A stretch of DNA of 64,000 nucleotides from Talpa occidentalis (GCF_014898055.3 NW_023601433.1:82221106-82285105), one strand, 5' to 3'. Counted from the stretch's first letter, positions 31,300 through 43,150 are shown. The notes: generated by a model not told the origin, from the letters alone. Program-made: numbers and translations.

Positions 31300-31805
31300 C
31301 CATGAGCCATGTAGGGTCCCGCTTTCCCCCCTTTGACATCTGCAAGCAACTTCCTGATTTCCTACGTTGGAGGAAAACCAGGTCATGTGGCTTGGGTAGG
31401 ACTGACCCCCACCAGATCCAGAGCTGGGCTCCAGACTTAGTCTGGCCAGTCTGGGTGATCTATCCCTGAACCCCAGTGACTGGTTGAGGGATGGGTATGA
31501 AACACAAATGGATCCAATATAGCTTTGGCTGGAGCTCTCGGGAAAGAATTATTTTCTTTCCAAAGGGGTTACTATATGTGGAACATTGATCTGGTCTAGG
31601 AATGAAGTCAACAAATAGCAGGGAGAAGAGTTGAAAGCTGGAAAGAGATTGCTGAAAACATCATTTGAGCTGCTGGATCCAGGATTACCTGAAGTAGACA
31701 TCTAAATTTTAAAGCTACGTGAGCCAGTGAGGTCTCTCTTTTGCTCAGGTTGACTTTGGTTTGATTTCTGTCACTTGCTATTCAAAGATTTCTGCTTAGC
31801 ACAAA
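31300..31805 (+). mobile_element. L1M-type 3' UTR, sense
   Basis: Order of old L1M 3' UTR landmarks: 'ccccagtgactggttgagggatgggtatgaaacac', 'ggctggagctctcgggaaag', 'catttgagctgctggatccaggattacctgaagtagac', 'tacgtgagccagtgagg', 'ttgctcaggttgactttggtttgatttctgtcacttgc'. The subfamily is not assigned. Confidence 0.55.
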
Positions 31806-32689
31806 TGGACTTGATTACATATGTACCAACACAGTTTTATCAGGAAGGTCCATGAAAAGGGAGGAAATGATTTCAGACCCTTAATAAAGAAACATACCTA
31901 AGTCATTTTCTAGCTACCTACATGAACCTATGCTCTATTCCTTTAACTAAAGGTTTGAACTGGAAGGTCCATGCTTTTTTTGCATTTGGGACCCTTTTAA
32001 TCAAACCAAGATTGCAACGAGTTTGTTACTTGGGCCTTTTTCCCTCCTCATTTAGTGTCTTCATGTTCTCTCCACTGAAACCTGCCGTGCTCCAGCTGTG
32101 CAGAGAACTGAAGACCTCTGTACTCTCTGTCTAGCATCCTTCTGCCTTCCTTTCCCCTGCATAAATTTCTATCTTCTGAACTTATCCTTGTATGCATTGT
32201 TTCTAGAGCCTTCAACAGAGTGGTCAGATTAATTCATGCTAGAGTGTAAATGACTAACAACTCAATGTTTTAAGTGGGGTATCTGGATAGACCAGTGCTT
32301 TAATCCAAAAGATGGGACATATTGGAGATTATGGGAGGGGAGGGGGTGAGGGTTAAAGGAGATTCCTTTTGGAAGGAGTGGGTAGATTCCCAGCATGGTG
32401 GGTCATCCATTCCACCTGCATGTGCATTTAGCCCTCCTGTGTTGGAGGAGAGCAGGGCATGTCTTCCACCAAACCTTACGTGGTGTAAAATGTCAGAGGA
32501 ATAAGGAGCAATGACAGTCCAGCCTGGGCCTCTACATCTTTCTCCCCTCCTATAGGGCTGGGCGTTGACATGCTGCTGACCAGCAGCTGAGAATAGCTTG
32601 GCACTGGTCCCAGAGGCTGTCCTCTCCATCAAGGACTCCGAGGACAGAACAATCCATGCTCTGTAGAAGTAGGTTTCCCACCTCGCACC
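31806..32689. other. No gene seen
   Basis: Unassigned. There is a weak L2-like stretch at 32030-32200 and a purine-rich run at 32335-32360 ('gggaggggagggggtgagg'). The minus-strand frame at 32300-32632 has no domain. Confidence 0.4.
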
Positions 32690-33030
32690 TGATAAGCTGG
32701 AGCTGAGTTTAATGAAAGCCCATCAGATGGGACATGTTTTCAGGAATAAGACGCCCCTATCGGTCCCAGGTGGGGGGTGATGGAGACACTGGTGGACTTA
32801 ATGCATTGCTGGCCCAGACCCAGGCTCTGGCGGCCCATTCCTCTCAAATTCCTCTGTAATCAGCTAAATTAGCCCATTGATAGAACAGCTCATCAAGGGG
32901 CAGCTCGGAGGAGGGATTGATGGACGGTCACCTTTTCAAGGAGCTCCGGACTGGGGGATAAATGGGCCATTTACTCATGAGGTTGCAATTGAGTGCTCTC
33001 CCTAGGTCAATAATTTTTCCTTTCTTGCCC
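32690..33030. promoter_or_regulatory. Repeat-free block, candidate conserved noncoding element
   Basis: A compact block with mixed AT/GC and motifs such as 'gtaatcagctaaattagccc' (TAATCAG and TAAATTAG, 32858-32876), 'cattgatagaac' and 'gagggattgatggacgg'. No transposon is recognised in it. It resembles developmental enhancer sequence by texture; this is inference only. Confidence 0.35.
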
Positions 33031-33699
33031 TCACTCTTCCTGGTCTCGGGTAGAAAGCAGCCATGTCACATCAGCTCTGATGCCTTCCCAAGCCAGAGTG
33101 CAAAGCTTGTGCTTAACCCACTCACTGCTGGCTGAGCCCAGACACCCTCTCAGAAGAGGGGTCTTTCCATCATAAATACTGCACACACACCCCTGAAACC
33201 TGAGCGCCCCATCCTGTAGGCATCCCCTGGAGAGAAGTTACAAATAATCAGGTCCCTGCAAAGTCTGCCCCAATTGTTTTATTTAGACCCACTGAGTCCT
33301 ATTTGGGAAAGACTTGGACATCAAAGCCAGATTTCTGGAAGGGTCCAGCATTCACCTGTCAGAACCAAAGAGACTTAGTAGTGACTCTGGAGCAATGTCC
33401 AGAACTTCCAGGGTTTCATGTCATCCAGACAAGTCATCTAAAGCCAATCTACAAACAGCACAGCAAGTGGTGATGCAGACACCACAGGTAGACCCCCTAG
33501 CCCCATGGGAGCAGCGAGGTGGGAAGCACGATTGTCCTGTGTGTCCCCATGTTCTCATGATCAGCTTTTGTGGCTGGGATACTGCACCCAGTGACAGCAC
33601 AATGGCTGGGTTAAAAATGGCCGAGTGTCTAGACAACTTCGGCAGAAGTGCACATGGCATGAGCCTGGAGGCGAGGTGAGCTGTACAGAATATGAATTT
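33031..33699. other. No gene seen
   Basis: Unassigned. A plus-strand frame of 121 codons (33314-33679) and an overlapping minus-strand frame are present, but neither has domain or splice support. Confidence 0.4.
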
Positions 33700-33966
33700 C
33701 TTTTTTAAAAAGATTTATTTTTATTTATGCATACAAGAACTGGGGTGTAGGCCAGAGTGCAGGGGGTGAGAGGATTCACCAGAGAGAGAGTGGGGAGCAG
33801 AACAGATGGATCTGCAGAAATACACTGCTGAGGGGAGCAGTGGGCGAGACAGAAGAGGTCTGCTGCACCATGTGGGTTAGCTCCCTGGCCGGGGATCGAA
33901 CTCAGGCCATGGCTGGCAATAGCTCGGTAGTGCTGAGACTTAACCCCTGCGCCACTAGGAAGGCCC
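33700..33966 (-). mobile_element. Lineage-specific tRNA-derived SINE, older subfamily
   Basis: Minus-strand start is GGGCCTTCCTAGTGGCGCAG with A box; 'agctccctggccggggatcgaac' on the plus strand holds the reversed B box. The reversed tail is 'ttttttaaaaagatttatttttatttatg'. The flanks 'aatatgaattt' (from about 33690) and 'aaaatatgatatt' (33967) resemble a decayed duplication. Confidence 0.88.
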
Positions 33967-34560
33967 AAAATATGATATTCTTAAGACAGAGATGCAGGCA
34001 AAGAGTTTGCATTAAATTGATTCATGATACATGATGGGAGAAATTAAATTTCCTATATTTCCACTATTTTACATGTTGTTAAAATATACAACACACTAAA
34101 TTAATCAATGACGTGATGTTAAAATATATGGCACACTAAATCAATGACATGTGATAAATAACCATTTGATTTCTTCATCTGTCCCTAAAAGTTTATAAAC
34201 TCAAGTTACTTTACTATATAGAATAAAAATATATAAGATTACTAAACTTGATTTTAGTATAGTCTATATTTTCATATAAATAATAAATCAAGTTTAGAAT
34301 GCTATTTTAAAATTTTTATTTAACATTTGAATTATTAAAAATTTTGAGTTAGATCTTTTCATTGGGAAAAGCAGACTTGTGTTATATGTCATTTTATGTT
34401 TGTTGTAGTCTTCAGGTATACACTGAAGGATCTCGGATATCTTGTAAGGAACAGGAAAGATTTGGGGAGATGCCTGAATGATTTTTCCAGCTATTTCAGA
34501 TTTTAACATGTTTAAGATTTTCTGCTATTTTTAATGTGCTTGGATAAACAAGTAAGAAAA
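33967..34560. other. AT-rich intergenic sequence, no gene
   Basis: Very AT-rich, with TAAA/AATAT strings and no recognised transposon. It contains an imperfect tandem duplication (34078-34155, listed separately). Any open frames here are short and lysine/isoleucine-biased. Confidence 0.5.
34078..34155. repeat. Imperfect tandem duplication, ~40 bp unit x2
   Basis: Unit 1 (34078-34117) and unit 2 (34118-34155) both run GTTAAAATATA...CACACTAAATNAATCAATGAC...GTGAT, differing by a few substitutions and a small deletion. Two units only, consistent with slipped-strand duplication. Confidence 0.75.
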
Positions 34561-35044
34561 GAGAAGGCCTATTTGTTTTAGTATAGGGGATTCTGTAATT
34601 CTGTTCTGGGATATGCGCCCTAGGAAAGAGTTCTGTGAGCAAATCAGCTTGGGCACTCTTGTACTCAGTAGCGCCCTCTTGGGGAGTGAAATGCAGGTGG
34701 GATTTGCAGAGCCTCCAAGGCTCTGACAATTCCTGCAATAGGAAGGCAACCACACAAACCAATTTAATCTAGAATGCCCTAAAATTACTAGCCCTTGAAA
34801 CTCTTTTCTTACGAGACACTTACTGTCATCACACAAAAATCAAACCAGAAACAATTTGGGAAACTCCTAACCAGGGCTACTAAAAAAATTTCCAGGGAGG
34901 TCACAAATATGGAAGAATTTGTGGTTTGGTCTTATTCAGTTACTAGAGATCATATAAATGTTGAACTGACCATGTAAGAGAAGAGTCTATCCCCTTTCCT
35001 TTTGACAGGTTGTTACTGGGGACCCCATGAAAGGCTTAGATTTT
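34561..35044. other. No gene seen; weak CTCF-like site
   Basis: Unassigned sequence. 'gtagcgccctcttggggag' (about 34668-34686) reads AGAGGGCGC on the minus strand, part of a CTCF motif, but the 5' half is poor. Nothing else is supportable. Confidence 0.4.
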
Positions 35045-35255
35045 GTGCCTAGGTAGATTCAGAATCAAATCCTGGCTTGCTGCTGTGAGCTGTGTGCCCT
35101 GGAGCAAGTGTCTTCACCTCTCTCAGTATCAGTTGCCTCCTCTGTTTAAAGAGGACCAATCAGTTTGCACCTTAGAGGATTTCTATGAAAAAAGAGATGA
35201 GAGGGTGCAAAATGGTAGCATCACGCCTGCCATTTGTAAGTGCTCAGGAACTGAT
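35045..35255 (+). mobile_element. MIR SINE, sense
   Basis: 'gattcagaatcaaatcctggcttgctgctgtgagctgtgtgccctggagcaagtgtcttcacctctctcagtatcagttgcctcctctg' follows MIR from the tRNA-related part into the core, then degrades. Confidence 0.75.
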
Positions 35256-35759
35256 CTCTGCTGCATGCTTCTCACAGCCCTGGAACTTTTGTGCACATGT
35301 TCACCTGGTCCAGCTTCATCTGGTTAGCCTGCTAGCACAGACATGAAAAAAGGAGACTGTAGGGATGGTTGGGTCCATCCCTGGAGTGTGCACACGCCCT
35401 CCTGATTGCAACTTGAGAGATCTTGGGAGTCTCACTCCCCAACTCCCCACCCTGGGGTAACCTTCTCAGGAGGGTGGCAATATCACGGTTAGCTCTCCAG
35501 AAATGAGACCATTGGGATCCCAGAATTCATATGATCCCTTTCAAGAGAAGGGTCAACTTCATTCATGTACACCCCCCCCACCCTTTACTATATTTAAATG
35601 ACAGGAGTGAAATAGACACCTTGGAGAAATCCAGAGATGATCAGTGTATCACCTAAACAGCGAATGTTTCCCTTTCCCCAAGATTTCTCCCCAGAGGTGA
35701 GCCCTGGGAGAAGTTTGCTTCATTTCCTCATTTCCTTTCTAGCCACGACCATTTTTTGA
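35256..35759. other. No gene seen
   Basis: Unassigned, with a C-rich run at 35571-35583. No ORF of interest. Confidence 0.4.
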
Positions 35760-35965
35760 GTGATTAATATGTGCAGACAAGTGAAAATGCTTATTTCACC
35801 CTCATGCCACTGTGAATAGGGCAGGTACTAGTGTTTCTCCTTAGTTTGCAGGTAAGGCAGTTGGGGCTCAGAGAGGTTAAGAAAACCCAACAGCACACAC
35901 AACTAGGAATTAGTGGCACTGGGGTGTGAACTTGTTTGTTCCACCAGGGTCTGTAACTTAGTCAT
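35760..35965 (-). mobile_element. MIR SINE, antisense
   Basis: 'agtgattaatatgtgcagac', 'ttatttcaccctcatgccactgtgaatagggcaggtactag', 'aggtaaggcagttggggctcagagaggttaagaaaaccc' and 'actaggaattagtggcactggggtgtgaac' follow reversed MIR. Confidence 0.75.
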
Positions 35966-36034
35966 TATTACATATTTTTACACACACACACACCCACAAT
36001 TTTTCATCCCCACCATAGATCTTATTATTCATAT

Positions 36035-36240
36035 TATTCTCTCCTGATCTATACCTTGCCTTGCTTCCTTAACAGGATATAAAAAACCCTGTTCCCTAGC
36101 AGGCCCTACAGTTCTAGCCCATTCTTTTTAACAGCTGTGTAGACTCCATCACAGCGATGAACATAATTTATTTAACCAGTTCCAGCTGATAGGTATCTGT
36201 CCATTTGCGACTCTTCTTTGTCCCTTCATGGCCCCAGAAG
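36035..36240 (-). mobile_element. L1 3' UTR fragment, antisense
   Basis: 'cccattctttttaacagctgtgtagactccatcacagcgatgaacataatttatttaaccagttcc...gataggtatctgtcc' is a reversed L1 3' UTR ('ggctgcatagtattcc...taatttatttaaccagtccc...ttgatggacatt' type). Confidence 0.6.
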
Positions 36241-36654
36241 GGCTGGGCTTCCTCCAGCTCTGACGTTAAGAGGAGAATCGGCATCACGTCTCCATCAATC
36301 TAAGCTATGTGGTCTTTAAAAATACATAACCCAAAAAAATAAGGCTCCATTAAACAAACTTATAAAATATGAATGGAACCTTACCCTGCCCCCTGTCCAG
36401 GAGCATAAGGTCACCCCCCGGGAACACAGAAAGGGAAGCTTCTGAGGTCTCCTTCCAGAAATTTATGATGGGATGTCACTGTCACATATGGGGTCTTGAA
36501 GCCAATGATATTGCGAACCTACTAGAAAGGACTCAAGTAATTTGTTGAGCCAGGAAGTACAGCTAAATGTGGCTGTGTGTGCATCCAAATCGCACACCAC
36601 ATCAAAATGTGTTCAAATAAACCTGGTCAAGAGAGGCCAGCCGACCCTGTATAC
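36241..36654. other. No gene seen
   Basis: Unassigned intergenic sequence; no ORF or motif of note. Confidence 0.4.
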
Positions 36655-36895
36655 AAGGAGGGTTGCCTTATGGTCAAGTTCATGGACATGAAGCCAGACC
36701 CCCTGGGTTGGAGGTCTCGCTCTGCTGTTTGCCAGTTTCCTTGAGCAAGTCCCTTCGCCTCTCTGCACCTCAGTTTCCTCATCTGAAAAATGATGACAAT
36801 CCAGTCCTTACCTTGTGGGGTGATTGTGATGATTGGGTGAATTCAAATAGTTGAAGGAGTAAGTGCCTGGCATGCAAGTGGGGTTTTCTATTATT
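36655..36895 (+). mobile_element. MIR SINE, sense, near full length
   Basis: 'tatggtcaagttcatggacatgaagccagacccc...gctctgctgtttgccagtttccttgagcaagtcccttcgcctctctgcacctcagtttcctcatctgaaaaatgatgacaatccag' followed by 'ggggtgattgtgatgattggg' and 'gtaagtgcctggcatgcaag'. One of the most complete MIRs in the window. Confidence 0.85.
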
Positions 36896-37214
36896 AAATA
36901 TTGCACACGATTTTAAATCTTTTAGAATCACACAATGAAGGCATGGTCACTGCAGAAGCACTATTGATTAGCTTGAGCAAGAAACCACACCCAGGCTCCC
37001 TCTAATTACCTTTAATTCCTGCCATCTAGAAAGACCCACTTTATAGAACATTCTGATGTGGAACATTCTAAACATTTTCCTTTGTGGGTGTACACTTTGT
37101 CTTTTGCACACACACACACAGTTATACTGGATATGTGATTTAATGACACAAAACCTGTAATTATGTACTCTTCCATAACTCAGTCTTTTCGTGAAACAGT
37201 TGATCAAGATACCA
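36896..37214. other. No gene seen
   Basis: AT-rich spacer with a short (CA)n at 37109-37119. Nothing else is supportable. Confidence 0.4.
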
Positions 37215-37535
37215 TTGTGTTCGTCTGCTCAGGCGGCCACAGCAAAGTACCACAGACTGGGGCGGCTCAAACCACAGAGCTTATCATCTCAGTTCTGGAG
37301 GTCAGACGTCTGAAATCAAGGTCTTGGCAGGGCTGGCCTCATCCCCCTGTGTCTTTTCTTCCCTCTGTGTGCCTGTGTCCACAATTCCTCTTCTACAAAG
37401 ACACCAGTCGTATTTGATTCAGGTCTAAGAACCTCATTTTAACTTAACTGTTTCTTCTCTCCAAATGCGCTTACATTACAAGGGGCTTAGGGGGACAACA
37501 TGTGACTATTTGAAGGCTACCACCCAACTCATAAG
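37215..37535 (-). mobile_element. MLT1-like MaLR LTR, antisense
   Basis: 'gttcgtctgctcaggcggccacagcaaagtaccacagactggggcggctcaaaccacagagc', 'ctcagttctggaggtcagacgtctgaaatcaaggtcttggcagggctgg', 'tgtgtgcctgtgtccacaattcctcttctacaaagacaccagtcgtatttgattcagg', and 'aacctcattttaacttaactg'. The best preserved MaLR LTR in the window. Confidence 0.85.
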
Positions 37536-38439
37536 ACCTGCTAATGGGACATCATATATTCTCTGAAACAGGGATCACAGATCCCTGTTCTCCTGCGCGA
37601 TGGCTCTGATCGACTGAAATGGGTGGCTAGAAGTTTCAATGTTGTGCAGGATTCTGAGGTCCTGTTGGGCATGCGGGGAAAGACCAAGTTCATGGCTCTG
37701 GGGGTGGTGATTCGCATGTAGTGGTGGTTTCTTTGGTGGAGCTCAACTTGAGTTGATCTGTTTCATGATTTGGTTTTTGCCTGTCACATCACAGAGAGCT
37801 ACGGAGTGTGGTAGCCATGCCTGGAATGTGACTTTGCCCACAGCGGCTCCTCCCGGTCTGACTACCAGGGTGATAATGATAACAGGGAGTGGATGCACAT
37901 GGTTGAGTCCGCAGGGCTGATACCCCTGGCTGTTAATCACAGCTGGCTTGATCTGGTTTTTCTCCTCCTCTGAAACGATCTGTTGCTTTGGGATCATTTG
38001 GCCACCTAAGCTGGTGTTTAATATACTTATGGCGCTCAAGTCCTGATTCAGGGTGTGGAATGAGGGTCCATGTATCCTTCATTGGCTCATTCATTGAGAG
38101 GCCCCAAGCAATTCATCAGTTTTTTTTTTTTTTTATCACATCCTTCCAGTGATTTCGGGATTGAACATGGAAAAACTTGTGGGAATGGGTTTTCTATATC
38201 ATTCCTCCATTCATTCCATAACTGAATTCAACAATGACTTAGAACTGAAACATGTATAGCATGATAGCTCATTTCAGAAATGCAGGAAGTGAAGCAGAAG
38301 AAAAGTTAGAAATTCTATTGTGTTTGATGGTTGACCCTTTTTTTTTAACTCTCATCCCATTAATCTTTCCCTTTTGTGCAGAAAGGTTGCCATCTGCAAG
38401 GCACTGGGGAGCCCCCTCACCGAGAAAACAATAAAACAG
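37536..38439. other. No gene seen
   Basis: Unassigned sequence with a poly-T run (about 38121-38136). No exon; the frames are short. Confidence 0.4.
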
Positions 38440-38612
38440 CATGTCAGAGTGGTGGGGGGAAGGTCTTAGAGATCATATTTAGCTCCTTCATTACTCAGGG
38501 AGTGATATGGAGGTGACATTAAACAATGTGTCAAGGTCATCCAAGTTGTTGGTGGCAGAGGCTGGGCCAGGAGCCAGGCATCCTCATTCTTGGTTGAATT
38601 TCATTCTTGTGG
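38440..38612 (-). mobile_element. MIR SINE fragment, antisense
   Basis: 'gtcttagagatcatatttagctcc...tgatatggaggtgacattaaacaatgtgtcaaggtcatccaagttgttggtggcagaggctgggccaggagccaggcatcctc' shows the 'caaggtcatcc...ggtggcagagg' MIR core reversed. Confidence 0.65.
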
Positions 38613-38879
38613 ATTATAGATTGGACTCTCTTAGTATCTTGGGGCCCCCGAAAATGTAGAAACCATGTCCTGCTTCCTAAGTATTGGTGAAGGATTACTC
38701 CATCTGAGGGAGTTGCCTGACATTCACCTGATAGGCTTGCAAGGAGTTTTTCAGAAAGGATGAACTAGCTTACATTCCTCTCATCTGTCTTGGGAGAGCC
38801 CAATTTACTTCATGTCCATTCTTAGTGGATGTAGCCATTCCCAGGAAGAAGAACAAGGGCAGAAACAAAATTTTGTTGA
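38613..38879. other. No gene seen
   Basis: Unassigned spacer. Confidence 0.4.
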
Positions 38880-39660
38880 TTTGAAAAGGAAAAAAAGACG
38901 TCATGGTTGTTTTCCATTTTCACTTCTGTAATTGATGGGATGGTGGGGCATCGTCTCATAGTGTTAGTTATATGTGTTTATCCTGTTCTGTATTGTCTGT
39001 GCATGTTCTTTACTCATTTTTCTATCACAGGTTTTAAATTTTTCTTATTCATGTGCACCTATGCCTTGTATAGGAATATTAACAACTAATTTTGTCATTA
39101 AAATGTTAACTTTCTGGATGCTGCAAATATTTCAGCATTGATTTTTGCACATGCTTTGTTAAATCTTGGCATCTTAGTAATTATTGCACTGAATATTCTG
39201 TTTCTTCTTGTGTGTATCTTGCTTATTTTGTCTTGATTATACTGCTTGGAGTTTTGTATCTTGCTTTAGATTTTGAAATTTAAAATCGTGGATTTCTTCT
39301 TTCCTTATGAATAGTTCTTAGCATTTTTCTTTGGTTGTTTTGTTATACTTTTCTAAGTTCCTGAGTCAATGCTCAGCTCATTTCTTGGTGTCTTTATAAT
39401 AATGGTGGCATTTTAGTACTATGACTTCCGCTTCTGATTACAGCTTTGGACACTCCCTAGGTGATTTGAAAAATACAGTATTCTCATCATTATTTTTCAT
39501 TACTGTAGTTGTTGATTCTGATTTCCTGTCTCAAGTAATTTGGGAAAGTGCCCTGAAATTTCAAAGTGGTTAAAGCTTTTGAAACACTTCAAATAATTTC
39601 AAGTTTTATTAACTTGTGGTCAGACCATTCACTTTGGAACAACTGCTCACCTTTTGGCAA
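38880..39660 (-). mobile_element. Ancient L1, antisense, diverged
   Basis: The T-rich plus strand ('gttctttactcatttttctatcacagg', 'ttttgcacatgctttgttaaatc', 'gcttattttgtcttgattatactgc', 'aatttcaagttttattaacttgtggtcagacc') has the look of a reversed L1 ORF2 region. Divergence is very high and no frame survives. The limits are approximate. Confidence 0.45.
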
Positions 39661-41493
39661 CTTGAATTCAAAGGTCTGTGTGATTGAGTCAGGCCTATGA
39701 ATGCCCTTTGGGAAGCTTCAAGTCAGAAGGGTTACTCCACGTAAACCCTAAAACAGATGAAATCTCCAAGGGTTCCTGTCTGTAATCACTCCTAGATTCT
39801 TGTGCTGGTTATTAAGGAGTCATGGGTTAGGGGGGACCAGCTTCTGAATCTGCTTTTGCATTTCCCTCCTATAAATTTTAAAGCTGGTGTTGTCAGAGGC
39901 TAGAATACCACCCTTTGGACAGATGAAGGTCTGAGTGACATAGAACATAACGTCTCCTCACTGCAGAGACCCAGGGTTAGAGGCGGCTCATGCTGCTCCG
40001 TCCACGGAGGGTTCCAGAACTGGTGATGTTTCTTGGGGACTTTCCCTTACCTTGTGCTGGGTTCCCACTGTACCCGAGAAGAACTATTGGCCCACCCAGT
40101 TCATGCCTTGCTACCTTTGGAACTGAGTTTTAAGAGAGAGCCTAGCCAGCTGGCTGAAACAACCTTCTTGATTCACTGGCAGTGCATGCTGTCGAGCCAT
40201 GGATTTTCATTTGAGAAGTAAAAATGTTGTCCATTATAGAGTCCGCTTAAAAAAGGGAGCAAGGGAGAGATTTTTCATTTCCATATGGATTATGTTAAGC
40301 AATGTGTGTGTGTGTGAGTGTGTACACCTACATAAGAAAGAGAAATGGCCCTATTATAGGAAGCCTCATTAAAAAGGCCTGGAAAAGGTTAGTCCATTTG
40401 CAGACTATACATCTTAATCTCCCTGCACAGCACACGAACCTGGACGGAGAGAGGGAATCTATAGCCAGAGAGACCCTGGCTTCAGTCCAAACCCTGGATC
40501 AAGTAGACCTTGCCTTTCCCCGCCAGCTACCCCTCATTAGCACTATATATTAACCTGGAGAAACTGTGCTCCCAAGGGGCTCCAGGAAATGGAAGGACAT
40601 AGAAGCCAGTGCAAAGTGGGGGAGACCTGAGTCTCCCCTCTGGCCTCTGCTCGTTGTTGGCAGGTGCATCTGGGGCTAGGGCCCCTGGAAAATGGGGAGA
40701 GGAAGCAAGAGCCTGCTGCAGCTTAAGGCAGTGCTGATAGGTTGAGCGGCATTTCACCTGTTGCTGACTGGTTCCCATCTGTGTTAACAGCTTCCAACTG
40801 GCCTCATTATTTGAGAAACTGGAGACCTTTGGACAAGGGCCCTGCAGTTGATTCTGCACAGCCCCCAAGAACTCTCCAGGCCCTTTGCAGGGTCTGTGTT
40901 GCAACAGAGAGAAGGGACAGTGGCTTCTGGCACTTTGGCTTCCTCACCCAGCATGAAAACTATGCCTATTTACTCATCCTTCCGAGCCTCAGTTTCCCCA
41001 TGTGAAAGGTGTGTGTTGGTGTGTGTATTGGGGTGGGTGGGAAGGGCAAACTTCAGTTCCACCTACTTCTAAGTCCAGAAGGATTGAGGAGAGACGACAG
41101 GAAGGCACTCTTGTCACTGTTGAACATTGCGTTGCTGTAATAATGCAAGCTTCAGGTACTCACCCTTGAGAAGCCACTTGTGCATCTACTATGTTTAGTT
41201 GACTGCTGAAGGTCCAGATCCTTCCCCATAACATTGTCTTCCTTTAGTTTATTTTTTATATCTTGCATCAGGTTTTGGACCATTGCACTCATGCACATGG
41301 TCAACTCATTTCCCCCCATCCCTGGTCTTTGCTGGGCAGCCTCCCCCTCTTGCTGGACCTCTCCGTCTCTCCACAGCACTCACTCCGGGCCAAGCATTCT
41401 AGTCCTCTGTTACCCTGCGCCTTGCTCCCCAGAGCATGGTCGAAGACCCACACCATCAGCACTACCTGGAGGCTTGTTAGAAAGGCAGACTCA
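39661..41493. other. No gene seen; unique-looking sequence with MIR/L2 scraps
   Basis: A short TG tract at 40303-40322. Around 40970-41010 'actcatccttccgagcctcagtttccccatgtgaaagg' is a MIR scrap. Around 41260-41430 sequence is mixed. Minus- and plus-strand frames of 70-125 codons (40527-40904, 41234-41587) have no domains, and the latter runs into the SINE. Confidence 0.4.
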
Positions 41494-41766
41494 GGGCCTC
41501 CCTTGTGGCCTCGGGGTTAAGTCTCAGTGCTACCACTGCGATAGCCCACCTCCATGGCCTGAGTTTGATTCCCAGTCAGGGAGCTGACCCACATGGCACC
41601 GCAGACCTCTCCTGTCTCACCCACTGCTCCCCTCAGCAGTGTATTTCAGTCAATCCACTCTGACTCTGGTGAATCCTCTCAACCTCCAGTCCCCACAAAC
41701 ACACCTCTGGCCTACACCTCAGTTCTTCTATGCAAAAATAAAACATAAAAAGTCTTAAAAAACAAA
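41494..41766 (+). mobile_element. Lineage-specific tRNA-derived SINE, older subfamily
   Basis: The head 'gggcctcccttgtggcctcgg' has a mutated A box. 'agtttgattcccagtcagg' retains the B-box outline. The body 'cctctcctgtctcacccactgctcccctcagcagtg' and 'ctctggcctacacctcagttc' are conserved; an internal segment is deleted after 'cagtcaatccac'. Flanking AAAGGCAGACT (41481-41491) and AAAGGCTGACT (41767-41777) form a one-mismatch duplication. Confidence 0.88.
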
Positions 41767-41777
41767 AAAGGCTGACT

Positions 41778-42839
41778 TTCCAGCCCTGACTCGCATCTGC
41801 CAAATTAGGCTCTGCACTGTAACAGGATCCCAGGTGTCTCCTGGCGAGGTCACCTGTGCTGTGAAACAGACTCTTCTCCACCCGTGTGCATATGTTGGCA
41901 ACCTTCCAGAGACTCTTGTTGTGTGACATCTGTTGTGGGCATTCCAGAACAGGAGGACCAAATGTGCCAGTCCCAACGTTTAGGCAGCAGAGGGTGTGTT
42001 CTAGATACACAATGTCTCTCATAGCTGGTCTCATCCAAGTTTTCCGAGTACATCAAGAAGGGAGATTTTACTTAGGGCTGGTCTGGGTTTATCACCTTGT
42101 CAAAGGTGCCTGAACCAAAGGGCAAGAGCAGAGATAGCCATATAAGGCTAACGCTGTTCCTAGAACCGAAGTTAGTGAAACCTGGAAGAACTGGGGAGGG
42201 CCACTGGGTGTGTTTGAGGCTGAGAGTCTGTCATCCAGATGCTCTCCCAAATGTCTGGTCTTCCCAATTAAAAGTAAGCTTCATGACAGAACAAAGCTTG
42301 TGTTCAGAGCTTCATTTTGTCTGTTCTCCTTCAGGCCCCAGCCTTGATGGATGCACAATGGGTGTTTGAACATTTATTGCTTTGACCTGGATTTTAGCAT
42401 GTTAGATCAGGAAGGTGTCATTGAGATAGTCAGTGAGTGAGAGGCAACACATTGCAAACATGCCCCTAATCTCCTCGCCTGGGTCCTGGGCAGACATCAC
42501 CAATCAATTATCACACTGTTGCATGCTGAGCTCAGATCTGGATACAGTACTATAGACCATCAGCCACTGATAAGATTTGGTTTGACCTCCATCAGCATAA
42601 TTGGCCTCAGTCCAGCTCTCCTGAGTGCCAGGGATGCTGTTTGGCAGGTCTGTTTCTGAACAAACCAGCTGAATGCCTCCACGTTAAGCATTGGTAGTGG
42701 TGATGGACTTGATGGAGATGATAATATCACCGTCCCTTTGGAGAGAGCAAACGCTACTCCAGTGTGGAAATGGAGATAAGAATGCTCTTAAAAATGGACT
42801 CATTTAGTAGTTGGGACACTGGAACTCATTGTTTTAGTT
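41778..42839. other. No gene seen
   Basis: Roughly 1 kb unassigned. Short frames are present but not supportable; no RNA gene or repeat is recognised. Confidence 0.4.
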
Positions 42840-43150
42840 TTCAGCATCCACCACCCTAATCTTCTTTGGGAAACCCTATTTTTTGTTCTAGTGGTTCAGG
42901 GAGGATAGATCCCACCTCCCCCAATCAGAGCAGCCCTCCCCCCTGGCCTCAGTGATTGGTTCAATAATAGGCATGTGACCAATCAGAACACTCCTTCCCT
43001 CTGGCTTTAGTGATTGGCTCAGAGGAGGGCCTCTGACTTGAGGCAGGTGTGGTAGACTAGATCACAGGGTTTAGTTGATGTGTGAAGATGGCCAAGCTTA
43101 AGCCCGTTGGATTTGGAGATTTTCAGTTTTTGCTTTACTACCAAAGCAGT
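42840..43150 (+). repeat. Old L1M 3' UTR-like repeat with doubled CCAAT segment
   Basis: 'cctccccc aatcagagcagccctcc...cctggcctcagtgattggttcaataataggcatgtgaccaatcag' and then a second 'cactccttccctctggctttagtgattggctcag' show the same 'agtgattggttca' wording as the L1M-like piece at 31300. The duplicated 'aatcaga...cctc/tggc...agtgattgg' unit (about 42932 and 42980) is a local duplication of about 55-60 bp. Confidence 0.45.

Noticed and set aside
34668..34686. CTCF-like site on the minus strand
   Set aside because: AGAGGGCGC fits, but the 5' half of the motif has at least two mismatches, so it is not listed as a site.
35043..35327. 94-codon frame
   Set aside because: The sequence is a sense MIR; the frame is coincidental.
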